Virus record (IMG/VR): IMGVR_UViG_3300042731_009256
Span: 1-23,826 of that record
Strand: one strand, 5' to 3'
DNA from: a virus
DNA length: 23,826 bases
In this document: positions 11,595 through 19,499 of the stretch, piece after piece
Layout: the number at the start of each line of letters is the position of its first letter
How positions within the stretch are numbered: position 1 is the stretch's first letter
Notes under the pieces: model-generated
What the model was told of the DNA's origin: nothing
The model's database searches: none
The model's input: only the letters and a program-made list of their open reading frames with translations
Position numbers and translations under genes: made by a program

Positions 11595-12020
11595 ATGTTG
11601 CGCAGTCGAAAGTGGAGCGTTCGGGCGGTCAAGATCCTGGCCATCGCGCTGGCGTTGGTCATCGGGATCCTCGTTCCCCTGGTGCTGGCCAAGGGCCCGA
11701 GCGGGCCCGTGCTGCAGGGCGAGGACGAGCTCCCCATGCTGGAGGATATGATCATCGGTGGGATCCCGGTCATCCTGCTCATCGTCCTGATCGTGCAAAT
11801 CTTCAAGGACTGGGTGGGCGTCCCAGGGCAATACCTGCGCTGGATATCCCTGGGCCTGGGTCTTGCTTTCGGGATCCTCTATCAATACGGTATGGGCTGG
11901 CCGGAGGAACCGTGGGGATGGGTCGTGTTCGTCGTCCGGCTGTTGTTCGGGGTCCTGTCGAGCTCCCTGGTTGACTTCACTCGTGACGTGGCGTCTCGCG
12001 TTGGCCTGAATAGACGTTAG
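11595..12020 (+). CDS. Holin-like membrane protein
   Basis: A 141-residue protein with four likely membrane segments: residues 12-32, 53-70, 83-101 and 107-126. The first follows a basic N-terminus (LRSRKWSVRAVK) and could be a signal anchor. The loop 33-51 is acidic, and the C-terminus is charged and positive (RDVASRVGLNRR). Size, number of segments, basic tail and position directly after an amidase fit a phage holin, which opens the inner membrane for the endolysin. The family is not recognised by sequence. The start is clear: AAGGAGGTGGTCCT precedes ATG. A non-lysis membrane role remains possible. Confidence 0.72.
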   Translation: MLRSRKWSVRAVKILAIALALVIGILVPLVLAKGPSGPVLQGEDELPMLEDMIIGGIPVILLIVLIVQIFKDWVGVPGQYLRWISLGLGLAFGILYQYGMGWPEEPWGWVVFVVRLLFGVLSSSLVDFTRDVASRVGLNRR

Positions 12021-12037
12021 CTGACGGGAGGTATGCC

Positions 12038-13645
12038 ATGCCGTGGGAGATCCGTCCAGAGGGGGGCCAATACTGCGTCTACCAGTCCGACACGGACGAG
12101 CTCGTCAAGTGCCATCCTAATCGGGCCGATGCCGTGGCTCACCTGCGGGCGTTGTATGCGAACGTCGACCACTCCGAGGCCGGCATGTGGATCGATCGCG
12201 GATTCTTCGTCGATCTATCGGGCCAGGATGGGTCCATAGCGCAGCGGGTGCTGGCCGGCGATCCCATCTGCATCATACCTCGTGGGATGTTCTGGCGTGA
12301 TGGCATGGCTCGCAACGTCGACGACCAGGCTGTCGACGAGTTCGTGGTCAACTATCGCGACCGGCTCGATCGGGGCCTGCGGCGCTCACGGCTCGCTGTG
12401 GATCAGGATCATAATGGCCGGGCACTTGGCTGGTATCAGGACGTGATGGCGCTCCCTGAAGGTGTGGGGTCGACGTTCCAATGGAATCGCGCTGGCCGGG
12501 AGGCGCTGGAGGCCAACGAGTTCGCTTACTTCTCGGCAACCGTCTACTGGCAGATGCGCGATCGCGTCACCAATCAAACGGTCAACAACGTGCTGGCCGG
12601 TGGGGCGCTCACGAACTATCCGTATTTCGGCGAGGCGACGGCGTTGTTCTGCCTCGCGACCGAGGCGGATGCCCCACCCATTTTCTATGCCGTCACTAAG
12701 ACGGGTCCGCATGGTGACCAGTTGCCGGCTCGGGCATACCTTGTCGTAGAGGATCCATCGAAGCCGAGCACGTGGCACTTGCCGGTCATGTCCTGGCGGG
12801 GCGGCAAACTTGTGTACGATCATAAGCTGATGGGCGCTGCGAAGGCATCGCTCACGGCTGAGGAAGGCCATCGCGGGAACCCGTATGAGGGCCCGCAAAA
12901 GGCCGAGGCGTTGGCTAAGCTCAAGCGTCTCTACGAGCGCGAGGGCTTGGAGTTTACTCTGGAAGAGGGAGGTTTTCCTATGTCCCAACAAGCTCCACTA
13001 CCAGGTGGGGAAAACGCGGATCAGGTCCTGGCCGGGCTCCGGCAGTTCTTTGCGGGGCTCATCCCTGGATCTGGCCGATCGGATGCCCCACCCACCAGTC
13101 CGTCCGCCGAGGTCCTGGCGCTGCAGGCGCAGGTCGAGGCGCTGAGCGAGCAGGTCGCGGGGTTCGGCGACCTGCCGGATCAGTTGTCTGCGGCGCAGGC
13201 GCAGGCGGATGAATATCGGGCCCAGGTCGAGACTCTGCAGGGCGACCTGGGGAGTGAGCGCGAGGCTCGCCAGATCGAGCGGTTCCGGCAGATGGCGGGA
13301 TCCGACTATGCTCACTTGCCCGTCCAGATCGATGCGCTTGGCGAACATCTGCGCTGGCTTTACTCGCGGGATACGGAAGAGGAACAACCCCACGCGACGT
13401 TCTTCTCCGATCTGCTGCGCAGGGCCGACGAGATGTTCGTCGATGCGTTCCGCGAGCGCGGGTCGTCTCGCGCTGGCGGCGATGGGGCCATGGTGCGGAT
13501 CAACGCTGCCATCGAGGAATACCAAGAGGCGCATGCCAATACAACCCGGGAGGAGGCCATGGAGGCTATCTTCCGGGCACAGCCTGATCTGTACGAGGCT
13601 TACCAAACGGAGCGCAGCCAGGCTGCGCAGGGGGTGTCCCAATGA
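12038..13645 (+). CDS. Mu I-like prohead protease with C-terminal scaffold
   Basis: A maturation protease that cleaves head proteins during capsid assembly, joined to scaffold. The protein has 535 residues. Residues 24-43 (KCHPNRADAVAHLRALYANV) match an N-terminal segment seen in phage proteases. Residues 84-200 match the Mu gpI pattern: an FWRDGMARNVD strand, LAVDQDH (H125), a GWYQDV strand, FAYFSATV (S166), and GGALTNYPYF near 188-197. Candidate catalytic residues H125 and S166 are inferred from the family pattern. After residue 314 the protein is Gln/Ala/Glu-rich and coiled coil, typical of scaffold. The start follows GGGAGGT. The stop overlaps the decoration gene start (ATGA). Confidence 0.85.
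   Translation: MPWEIRPEGGQYCVYQSDTDELVKCHPNRADAVAHLRALYANVDHSEAGMWIDRGFFVDLSGQDGSIAQRVLAGDPICIIPRGMFWRDGMARNVDDQAVDEFVVNYRDRLDRGLRRSRLAVDQDHNGRALGWYQDVMALPEGVGSTFQWNRAGREALEANEFAYFSATVYWQMRDRVTNQTVNNVLAGGALTNYPYFGEATALFCLATEADAPPIFYAVTKTGPHGDQLPARAYLVVEDPSKPSTWHLPVMSWRGGKLVYDHKLMGAAKASLTAEEGHRGNPYEGPQKAEALAKLKRLYEREGLEFTLEEGGFPMSQQAPLPGGENADQVLAGLRQFFAGLIPGSGRSDAPPTSPSAEVLALQAQVEALSEQVAGFGDLPDQLSAAQAQADEYRAQVETLQGDLGSEREARQIERFRQMAGSDYAHLPVQIDALGEHLRWLYSRDTEEEQPHATFFSDLLRRADEMFVDAFRERGSSRAGGDGAMVRINAAIEEYQEAHANTTREEAMEAIFRAQPDLYEAYQTERSQAAQGVSQ
12980..13645 (+). CDS. Nested scaffold protein from an internal start
   Basis: Within the protease gene, AGGGAGGTTTTCCT precedes an in-frame ATG at 12980 (residue 315, MSQQAPLPGG). 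This site is as good as those of separate genes. The product would be 221 residues: a Pro/Gly-rich start, then a coiled coil rich in Gln/Ala (EVLALQAQVEALSEQVAG and AQAQADEYRAQVETLQGD), then an acidic C-terminal helix. This arrangement is known from lambda C/Nu3 and Mu I/Z, where the short form is the internal scaffold. Expression of the nested form is inferred. Confidence 0.7.
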   Translation: MSQQAPLPGGENADQVLAGLRQFFAGLIPGSGRSDAPPTSPSAEVLALQAQVEALSEQVAGFGDLPDQLSAAQAQADEYRAQVETLQGDLGSEREARQIERFRQMAGSDYAHLPVQIDALGEHLRWLYSRDTEEEQPHATFFSDLLRRADEMFVDAFRERGSSRAGGDGAMVRINAAIEEYQEAHANTTREEAMEAIFRAQPDLYEAYQTERSQAAQGVSQ

Positions 13646-14037
13646 CCGCTGTTCCTCAAGGTGCTGAGATCCGTGTGAGCGTCGAGGCCGGCGAAGATCT
13701 GACGGGCAAGCAGTTCTACTTCGTCGAGATCGATACCGGCAAGCTGGCGCTGTGTGATGCGGCGACCGACCAACCCTTTGGGGTTCTCCAAGATAACGAC
13801 GTCGTGTCAGGCCGGATGGGCGAATGCGTGGTGTTGGGCCCGTCCAAGGTCGTCGCAGATGGTGCTATCACCAAGGGCAACCTGATCGGCACTTCTGCCG
13901 ATGGGCAGGCCGACGTCAAGGTTCCTGGTACGGATGTCACGGAGTATGTCGCGGGGATCGCTCTCGAAGATGCGACCAACGCAGGCGAGGTCCTGTCCGC
14001 GCTCATCAACTGTGTCAGTCCGTTCCGGGCGGCATAG
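13642..14037 (+). CDS. Capsid decoration (cement) protein, DUF2190-like
   Basis: Probably binds the outer surface of the mature capsid to stabilise it. The 131-residue protein is almost all beta. It carries the pattern of small decoration proteins: an N-terminal DLTGKQFYFVEID strand, FGVLQDNDVVSGRMGECVVL, VVADGAITKGNLIGTSADGQ and VAGIALEDATNAGEVLSALI. It sits between the protease/scaffold and the capsid gene, the usual place. It starts within the stop of the protease gene (ATGA), so translation is coupled. The family call rests on pattern and position. Confidence 0.82.
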   Translation: MTAVPQGAEIRVSVEAGEDLTGKQFYFVEIDTGKLALCDAATDQPFGVLQDNDVVSGRMGECVVLGPSKVVADGAITKGNLIGTSADGQADVKVPGTDVTEYVAGIALEDATNAGEVLSALINCVSPFRAA

Positions 14038-14084
14038 GTTCACTGGCTTCATCGGTGGACATCTATCTATAGAAGGAGGCTGCC

Positions 14085-15065
14085 ATGCCTACTGATCAAC
14101 CAGGTTCGGGCGAGGTCCATGTCGACCAGTTGCTCACGGACGTGTCTGTGGGGTTCGTCAATACTGTCTACATCGCTGGCCTGTGGTTCCCCATGGTGCT
14201 GGTCATGAAACGATCGGACATCGTTCCGAAGTATACGAAGAGTGCGTGGTTCCGCGACGAGGCCAAGGAGTTGGGCGAGCGTGAGGCTCCGCCTGTCTCC
14301 GGCTACAACGTCGACGTGACCGATACCTACTACTGCCGGGAGTACGGTATGGGGCACTTTATCGGCGATGCGCGTCGGGCCAACACCGATCTGCCGTTCG
14401 ATGCAGACCGGGATGGGGCCAGGTGGGTGACGGACAAAATGCTCATGAAGGAAGAGCGGCTCGTCGTCTCCGGCTTCTGGAAAACCGGTGTGTGGGGAGC
14501 GGATAAGACGGGCGGCGTCGACTTCACCAAGTGGTCCACTTACGCTACCAGCACGCCAATCCAGGATCTGCGCGGGTTCGGACGAACGATCCGGCGTGGC
14601 CTGGGTGGGCTCGCTCCCAACACGGCTATCTTCGGCGATCTGACGTGGGACGTGCTGGCCGATCATCCCGACTTCCTCGATCGCATCAAGTATGGCTCGG
14701 GATCCGACTCCCCTGCCATGGTCACTCCCAACCTCGTGGCGCAGTTGCTCGGGTATCAGAAGGTCCTCGTCGGTGCGTCCGTGTATACCGCCAGTCCGGA
14801 GGGCACTGCCGAGGCATCGGTGACGTACACTCCGAACTGGGACGACGATGGCTGGTTGGGATACGTGGCTCCCAGGCCGGGGCTGTTCAACCCGACTGCC
14901 GGCTACAACTTCACGTGGAAAACCGCTTTCGGCGGTCCGCGTTACATCAAGAACCGGCGCGATCCGCTGTCGGATAAAGGCTTTCTCATCGAGGCGTTCC
15001 AGTTCATGGATCATCACGTCTGCGCCAAGGATGCCGGCTTGTTCATGTCGGATGCAGTGGACTAG
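14085..15065 (+). CDS. Major capsid protein, HK97-fold
   Basis: Forms the icosahedral shell. The 326-residue protein has the layout of Mu-type and related HK97-fold capsids: an N-terminal arm (DQLLTDVSVGFVNTVYIAGLWFPMV), a strand with KRSDIVPKYTKSAW, an extended-loop segment, DTYYCREYGMGHFIGDARRAN, a long helix (EERLVVSGFWKTGVWG), and a C-terminal domain with QLLGYQKVLVGASVY and AFQFMDHHV. There is no long N-terminal delta domain, as expected where the scaffold is separate. The start follows AAGGAGGCTGCC. Cleavage sites cannot be assigned. Confidence 0.86.
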   Translation: MPTDQPGSGEVHVDQLLTDVSVGFVNTVYIAGLWFPMVLVMKRSDIVPKYTKSAWFRDEAKELGEREAPPVSGYNVDVTDTYYCREYGMGHFIGDARRANTDLPFDADRDGARWVTDKMLMKEERLVVSGFWKTGVWGADKTGGVDFTKWSTYATSTPIQDLRGFGRTIRRGLGGLAPNTAIFGDLTWDVLADHPDFLDRIKYGSGSDSPAMVTPNLVAQLLGYQKVLVGASVYTASPEGTAEASVTYTPNWDDDGWLGYVAPRPGLFNPTAGYNFTWKTAFGGPRYIKNRRDPLSDKGFLIEAFQFMDHHVCAKDAGLFMSDAVD

Positions 15066-15073
15066 GAGGTCCT

Positions 15074-15442
15074 ATGGCTCAGGGCGACTATGTTCAGGCT
15101 CTGCGTGACTTCCGGTATGACGACCAGGTCGGCGAGGTCCATACCGGTCAGGTGTTCCAGTTAGGTGGTCACATCAACGACGATGGCCTGCTTCGTCATC
15201 GGTTCCTGGCTCCCATCGAGGATGTCCCAACGACCAAGGCCAAGCGGGAAGCGTGGCTCGCTTCCCTGCCTACGTGCGGGGAATGTGGGGCCATGTTCCT
15301 GCAGGAATGGCAGCGGGATCGATGCGGGGAGGCTCACGGGCTCTCCGCCGAAGAGCGCGAGAGGCAAGCCAGGGAGCGGGCTCACGACCGCTACGAGCGC
15401 ACTGTTGCTCCCGAGAGGCGTGTCATGCGCGTCGGTGCGTGA
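15074..15442 (+). CDS. Hypothetical protein with CCCH-type zinc site
   Basis: A 122-residue protein. The first 45 residues look like a small barrel (YDDQVGEVHTGQVFQLGGHI). Residues 68-88 hold C68-x2-C71, then C84 and H88, a plausible single zinc site. A strongly charged helix (EERERQARERAHDRYERT) and a basic tail follow. It lies directly after the capsid gene, where small head-completion or capsid-associated proteins are common. The start follows AGGAGGTCCT. I do not recognise the family. Confidence 0.75.
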   Translation: MAQGDYVQALRDFRYDDQVGEVHTGQVFQLGGHINDDGLLRHRFLAPIEDVPTTKAKREAWLASLPTCGECGAMFLQEWQRDRCGEAHGLSAEERERQARERAHDRYERTVAPERRVMRVGA

Positions 15443-15523
15443 CCACCTGCTGGTAATCAATCGCATAGGCCGATGGCTTTCCCCACCCATCTGTATCTGC
15501 CTGTCTGCCTGCTGGCGGGGGTG

Positions 15524-15551
15524 CTATCGGTTTAACTAACCAACGGGATAG
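15524..15551. repeat. 28-bp imperfect palindrome, copy 3
   Basis: CTATCGGTTTAACT then AACCAACGGGATAG, ending 8 bases before the ATG of the neck gene at 15560. It agrees with copy 4 in 22 of 28 positions and with the complement of copy 1 in 22 of 28. The ends CTATC and GATAG are kept. Confidence 0.65.
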
Positions 15552-15559
15552 GTGGTGTT

Positions 15560-16123
15560 ATGGCGCTGACCGACCTGCAGAGGCTCCGGCTCAAAATCGC
15601 CGATCGGGCGAAGGCTGTCATCGACGAGGCGTTGGGGGAGGGTACGGGCTCCAAGACTGTATACCAATGTCGTCTCTCTCCCATCGTCGAGGCGACCGAT
15701 CGGATCTATGTCGACGGGGTCCTCCAAACTCGGGATGTCGACTACACCATCGACGAATCCCTGGGGCTCGTCACTTTCGTCGCGGCTCCCGCTTCCGGGG
15801 CCGAGATCACTGCCGACTATCAGTGGGTTACGTTCACGGACGAGGAGCTCCAGGATATGCTCGATCAGGCCGGCTCCCTGGTCCTGGCGGCGATGGAGGC
15901 TATCCGTTGCCTGCTGGCCGACAGTGAGCGGTTCCTGAAGTATACGTTCGGCCAGGAGAGCGTGGATCGGTCCACTGCGAGGGCTGCGCTGCAGGATCTG
16001 CTCGACGATCTGCGTCGGGCGAAGGGCGGGCCCGTTGGGTTCGTGTTAGCAGATACGCCAGAGCGTGAAGAGCTCATGGCTCCCTTTGTAGAGCAAGACG
16101 AGGAGTTGACCGATGTCGATTAA
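15560..16123 (+). CDS. Head-tail connector (neck, adaptor) protein
   Basis: Probably the adaptor ring bound to the portal. The 187-residue protein begins with a helix (DLQRLRLKIADRAKAVIDEA) and continues with a beta-rich insertion (IYVDGVLQTRDVDYTIDESL, GAEITADYQWVTFTDEELQD). A helical half follows (MLDQAGSLVLAAMEAIRCLL). The mixture of helix and TFTDEEL-type motif, and its place between capsid and stopper-like genes, fit phage adaptor proteins. Position carries much of the weight. The start has only a modest site (GGATAGGTGGTG) overlapping the 28-bp palindrome. Confidence 0.72.
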   Translation: MALTDLQRLRLKIADRAKAVIDEALGEGTGSKTVYQCRLSPIVEATDRIYVDGVLQTRDVDYTIDESLGLVTFVAAPASGAEITADYQWVTFTDEELQDMLDQAGSLVLAAMEAIRCLLADSERFLKYTFGQESVDRSTARAALQDLLDDLRRAKGGPVGFVLADTPEREELMAPFVEQDEELTDVD

Positions 16124-16445
16124 TTCGCGACTCGGGCGGGGGAGAATGAGGTACGTTTCCGATCGTATCGTCGACGACAACTTTACGACGGTGAAGATCT
16201 GGCGGGATGGGTCCAAGATCGCTACGCTGCGAACCCGAATCGCTCCGACCACGCGGGGGACTGCCGGGCGTGATCGCAGGCCGGTGCAGGGCGACGTGTC
16301 TCCCCAAACCTATGTCATGGCCGTGCCAAAGGGAACCACGGTTCAATCGGGCGACGACGTGTGGGCCGGCTCCGACCGGTATCGGGTCGTTTCTGTGGAT
16401 CGCGTTCCCCAGGGCCGGCAGGTGATCATGGAGCGGCTTCAATAG
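16113..16445 (+). CDS. Head closure (stopper) protein
   Basis: A 110-residue beta-barrel-like protein expected to close the portal channel after DNA packaging. Typical strands are visible: TVKIWRDGSKIATLR in the middle and VQSGDDVWAGSDRYRVVSVD near the C-terminus. The V-x-x-G-D/D-x-V-W-A-G-x-x-x-Y-R-V pattern is common to phage stoppers and minor capsid barrels. It starts 11 bases before the adaptor gene stop, so the two are coupled. GAGGAG precedes the ATG. Confidence 0.72.
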   Translation: MSINSRLGRGRMRYVSDRIVDDNFTTVKIWRDGSKIATLRTRIAPTTRGTAGRDRRPVQGDVSPQTYVMAVPKGTTVQSGDDVWAGSDRYRVVSVDRVPQGRQVIMERLQ

Positions 16446-16456
16446 GGAGGTGTACT

Positions 16457-16900
16457 ATGCCGATCGCGGCAGATCAAAAAGTGTTCGTCGTCATCAAATC
16501 CGCCGATGGCGCTCAGGAGCTCGAGGGCTTCTATACCCAGGATCATCGGTTCGATCTGGAGGTGGCTTTCGTGGTATCGGGTCGAACTGCGTTGTTCCCC
16601 AGGGTCCACATCGGCGATCAGGTCCATGTCGACGACGAGATGGCCGGCGAGGTGGTCGCGATCCGACCGTCTGGCGTGGCCCAGCGGTGGGAGATCCACT
16701 TCGCGAAGGCCGACTCGTTTGTCGACTTCCTGGAGGGGAAGTCATCCCGTGGTCGTCGACCGAAAGCTCCGGAGGTCGAAGAGGCCGGCGAGGAGGCCGG
16801 CGAGGCCGGCGAGGGCCCTACGGACGACCAGGGTGGCATCGGAGGCGCTCTGGAGACTGCGCTGGCTGCGGCTGATGCCGAGCGGGCGCTTAGGGAATAA
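16457..16900 (+). CDS. Hypothetical neck/tail-region protein with acidic tail
   Basis: A 147-residue protein. The first 95 residues form a beta-rich barrel-like domain (KVFVVIKSADGAQELEGFY, LFPRVHIGDQVHVDDEMAG, QRWEIHFAKADSFVDF). A low-complexity acidic stretch with repeated EEAGEE and GEAGEG units and a short helix follow. The acidic repeat comes from tandem GCCGGCGAG units and may vary in length between relatives. The ATG at 16457 follows AGGGAGGTGTACT; the longer upstream frame has no site. It lies between stopper and tail terminator genes. Function unknown. Confidence 0.75.
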   Translation: MPIAADQKVFVVIKSADGAQELEGFYTQDHRFDLEVAFVVSGRTALFPRVHIGDQVHVDDEMAGEVVAIRPSGVAQRWEIHFAKADSFVDFLEGKSSRGRRPKAPEVEEAGEEAGEAGEGPTDDQGGIGGALETALAAADAERALRE

Positions 16901-16909
16901 GGAGGGGCT

Positions 16910-17122
16910 ATGGCTCGGGTTGACTTGGTGGTGCTGTTGTCCATCGAGGAGGAGGGGTTCCCTCCGTTTCGGGCTGAGCTCAACCAGGCTCCTGACATGG
17001 CTCCCGACTTGACTCCCAGGGCGCGTGCGTTGTTGTTGCGACTGACCGAAGAGATCCTGGCCCACTGCACTCGCCAGATCCCTACGGTGGAGGAGTTATT
17101 GGCGCAAGGCGATGGCGACTGA
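16910..17122 (+). CDS. Small hypothetical protein in the tail operon
   Basis: A 70-residue protein: an N-terminal hydrophobic strand (RVDLVVLLSIEEEGFPPF), a Pro-rich middle, and a C-terminal helix (RARALLLRLTEEILAHCTRQ). The start follows AAGGAGGGGCT. It overlaps the next start by 11 bases, so translation is coupled. No family is recognised. Its position before the tail terminator suggests a neck or tail-assembly role, but that is inference only. Confidence 0.68.
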   Translation: MARVDLVVLLSIEEEGFPPFRAELNQAPDMAPDLTPRARALLLRLTEEILAHCTRQIPTVEELLAQGDGD

Positions 17123-17597
17123 ATGGATCGACTTGGCATCCTGGATCCTGGCCGGGCTGAAGGCGAATGCGACCGTTACGGCTGCAGTCGTCGGTGGGGC
17201 GGATAGCATCATCGAGGCCGGCACCGTTACGGCTCGCATGCTCGATGCCAATCAGGAAACGCGGCAGACCGATGCCGGCGATCCGAACCGGGTCCTCGCG
17301 CTGGTCGTGTGGGAGCGGGGCGAAGGTAGCAGGCGGGCCGGCTCGCGGGCTGCTGTGGCCAGTGTCTTTGTTCACGATCGCGGAGGTGGTTATGATCGGA
17401 TCCGTGCGATGCGTGAACTCATCATCAAAGCGGTTGTGTGTCCTGATCAACCGGTGCTGTTTGTTCGAGGAGCGGTTGCGGTCCAGGTGCTACACTCGGG
17501 CCGAACCGGCTTCCAGAGGTTCGACGAGTTCGATGTGGCTTTCGAGCGGGTAGACTTTGCGGCTCCCCTCGTGGCACAGATGGACTCCTATACGTGA
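17112..17597 (+). CDS. Tail terminator (tail completion) protein
   Basis: Probably caps the tail tube and joins it to the head. The 161-residue protein has a helix-first then beta layout common to this class (IDLASWILAGLKANATVT; RVLALVVWERGEGSRRAG; AAVASVFVHDRGGGYDRIRA; ERVDFAAPLVAQ). The R-x-x-A-M-R-E-L helix after a strand is typical. Its place directly before the tail tube gene supports the call; sequence support alone is moderate. It starts inside the previous gene's end. Confidence 0.68.
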   Translation: MATEWIDLASWILAGLKANATVTAAVVGGADSIIEAGTVTARMLDANQETRQTDAGDPNRVLALVVWERGEGSRRAGSRAAVASVFVHDRGGGYDRIRAMRELIIKAVVCPDQPVLFVRGAVAVQVLHSGRTGFQRFDEFDVAFERVDFAAPLVAQMDSYT

Positions 17598-17612
17598 CAG
17601 AGGAGGTTTCCC

Positions 17613-18473
17613 ATGGCTGCGATATCGCAGAAGGCTGCTGGTGCGGGCTTTCGTCACGCTCGCATCTACCAGCTAGACTCTAACGGTTTGGGGCTCGTTC
17701 CTGCGACCTATGATGCGGATACCGCATACGATGGCGTGTGCATCGAGCTCCCGAAGGCGCTCACATTGACCGTTCCGGATCCGCAGACGATCGCGCATAC
17801 CGGGGCCGATCGCGTGGCGCAGGTGGTCCTGCTCCCTCCGACCGAGGCAGTGACCGGCGAGCTCCGGGCGGGTCATACCGACCTGGAGGTCGAGGGCATT
17901 GTCGGTGGTACGAAGGTCCAGGAATTGGCCGACTTTGTCGTGGGCGGCGTGGGCACGGATCAGCAAGGCAAAGAACCGGACGTCGGTGTCCTGGGCTATC
18001 GCCAGGCGGCTGTGACCGATCCCTCGCGGGCCGATCGCGGATCCAAGTGCTGGATTTTCAACATGCTCCCGAAGGCGACGTTGTTCGCCAAGGGCGGGCC
18101 GGCTGAAGAGGGTGGCGCTGACGAGAATACGTTCACGGTCCAACCCAAGGTCGTCTCAGCGTTCCCCTGGCTGATCGAGTTCACCTGTGCGGATAACGGC
18201 TTCCTCGAGGCGCAGGTCCTCAAGGGGGTCAGCCAGTACCGTCCGCATCTGGCCTACTGGAAGGGTGACGCGACCGAGACGGCGTTCGACTTCACCTACA
18301 CTGCGGCTGCGACCACGAAGGTGAAGGTTTATCACTGGGTCCTGTCGACCGGAATCGTGACCGACGTTACCGCTACCGTTACCATCACGACGGCTGACAT
18401 CACGTTCGGCACTGCGCCTGCTGCCGGCGACATCGTGATCGCGTTCTACGAGATGGCCGATGCGGTCTGCTAG
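17613..18473 (+). CDS. Major tail (tube) protein with C-terminal extra domain
   Basis: A 286-residue protein expected to polymerise into the tail tube. Residues 1-200 are beta-rich with a tube-like layout (KALTLTVPDPQTIAHTGADR, AGHTDLEVEGIVGGTKVQEL, FTVQPKVVSAFPWLIEFT). Residues from about 210 form a separate beta domain rich in Thr/Ala/Val (TAFDFTYTAAATTKVKVYH, VTATVTITTADITFG), resembling Ig-like or similar decoration domains added to tube proteins. The start follows GAGGAGGTTTCCC. Gene order (tail terminator before, frameshifted chaperones after) supports the call strongly. Confidence 0.82.
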   Translation: MAAISQKAAGAGFRHARIYQLDSNGLGLVPATYDADTAYDGVCIELPKALTLTVPDPQTIAHTGADRVAQVVLLPPTEAVTGELRAGHTDLEVEGIVGGTKVQELADFVVGGVGTDQQGKEPDVGVLGYRQAAVTDPSRADRGSKCWIFNMLPKATLFAKGGPAEEGGADENTFTVQPKVVSAFPWLIEFTCADNGFLEAQVLKGVSQYRPHLAYWKGDATETAFDFTYTAAATTKVKVYHWVLSTGIVTDVTATVTITTADITFGTAPAAGDIVIAFYEMADAVC

Positions 18474-18485
18474 TCGGAGGCGGCT

Positions 18486-18977
18486 ATGCAGACGAAAGTA
18501 GTCGAATACTGGAATGGTACGGTTGCAGAGACCGGCAAGGGTAAGGGCCGGAAACGCAAACCAGATATCCGGATCGTTGTCCGCGAGGCCAACGCGATGG
18601 ATGGTATCACGCGGGCTGTCCTCCAGGGCACTGCAGAGAGTTGGCTCCTGGCTCACGGCTATGTCGTCGAAGAGGCAGAGGCCGAGGCCGAGGCCAAGGC
18701 CGAAGGGCAAGAGGCTGAGGGCGAGAAGGCCAGGACGCAGATGGCTGCGGCCAGGGCGATTGCGGCGAGGCTCGCGGCGAGGATCGTTTATCCCGACTTG
18801 ATGTCTACGGTGGCAGAGGCCGAGGGCATCGATCCGGATCTATCTCTCGATGCGTTTCTGGAGCTCCCGGATACGTTGACGGGCCCATGGCAAGAAGCTG
18901 TCTACGAGCTCAATCCGCATTGGCTCACGCTCCGTCCTGCGACTCCTGAGCAGGAAGAGGCGGAAAAAAAAGGCTAG
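18486..18977 (+). CDS. Tail assembly chaperone, short (G-like) form
   Basis: A 163-residue helical protein that would guide tape measure and tail tube assembly; not part of the virion in known relatives. The N-terminal 60 residues contain KPDIRIVVREANAMDGITRA, and a long Glu/Ala coiled coil follows. The end has the slippery A8 run (18964-18971) and a TAG six bases later. Ribosomes that slip -1 there read on into the next frame to make a long form. The place between tube and tape measure genes is classical for lambda G/GT-type pairs. The start follows GGAGGCGGCT. Confidence 0.82.
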   Translation: MQTKVVEYWNGTVAETGKGKGRKRKPDIRIVVREANAMDGITRAVLQGTAESWLLAHGYVVEEAEAEAEAKAEGQEAEGEKARTQMAAARAIAARLAARIVYPDLMSTVAEAEGIDPDLSLDAFLELPDTLTGPWQEAVYELNPHWLTLRPATPEQEEAEKKG

Positions 18978-19249
18978 ACGCGCATCGGCTGCAGGTGCGG
19001 CAACGGCTCGTTGACTACAACCGGGCGATCAAGGACTCGGCGGATCCCGACTCCCTCGAGGACGACGACCGATGGGAGTTGGTCAAGCCTGAGTTGTCCT
19101 GGGCGCTGTGGAAGTTGGGCCGGCGTTTCGACTGGCATATCCCGCTGTTCGAAGGCGGGCTCGTCGATTGGCCGGAGTGGTTTATGCACGACATGGCCAT
19201 CCTCGAATGGCTCAATCGCATGATCAGGCGCGACATGGGGATGGACTGA
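18486..19249 (+). CDS. Tail assembly chaperone, long (GT-like) form by -1 frameshift
   Basis: The same start as the short form with a -1 shift at the A8 run. Zero-frame codons end GAA AAA AAA; slipping back one base continues AGG CTA GAC with no stop until 19249, giving 162 + 92 = 254 residues. The second part (from 18971) contains QRLVDYNRAIKDSADP, WELVKPELSWALWKLGRRFD and a helical end (AILEWLNRMIRRD). The separate 84-codon frame starting with GTG at 18995 lacks a good ribosome site, so the fusion is the more likely product. Purine-rich AGGAAGAGG lies just upstream of the A-run, as in known -1 sites. Confidence 0.78.
18964..18972 (+). promoter_or_regulatory. -1 programmed frameshift site
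   Basis: Eight A then G. Read in the zero frame the heptamer is A AAA AAA, a standard -1 slippery pattern. AGGAAGAGG (about 18953-18961) can act as a Shine-Dalgarno-like stimulator, as at dnaX. A short hairpin (CGCAT with GTGCG, about 18981-19000) follows. Confidence 0.78.
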
Positions 19250-19262
19250 ACGGAGGAGCGTT

Positions 19263-19499
19263 ATGGCCGAGCGAATCTACGATATCGCCGAGGGGGTCCT
19301 GCCCGAGCATCCAGAGACCACGGTTGTCAAGTGGCTTGGCTCCCTGGCCAGTCCAGATGCGGCTGCGCTGACTGCGGCGTGGCTGTCTGCGGTGGGGCGG
19401 GTCCGCCGACTTGGCGACCACTGTACATACCTGGATACGGATGGGCCGGCGTATCATCTGAAGGTGTACGATGGTACGACGTGGCAGACCATCGTCTAG
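19263..19499 (+). CDS. Small hypothetical tail-region protein
   Basis: A 78-residue protein. The first part is helical (AERIYDIAEGVLPEHPETT and ALTAAWLSAVGRVRRLG). The end, YHLKVYDGTTWQTIV, matches the short KVYDGTTWQ strand seen in many phage tail and fibre domains. The start follows GGAGGAGCGTT, 13 bases after the long chaperone stop. It lies just before an intrinsic terminator. Function unknown; a minor tail role is inferred. Confidence 0.72.
   Translation: MAERIYDIAEGVLPEHPETTVVKWLGSLASPDAAALTAAWLSAVGRVRRLGDHCTYLDTDGPAYHLKVYDGTTWQTIV

Noticed and set aside
14067-15017. 316-codon minus-strand frame across the capsid gene
   Set aside because: It is antisense to a well-supported capsid gene and has no ribosome site or recognisable pattern.
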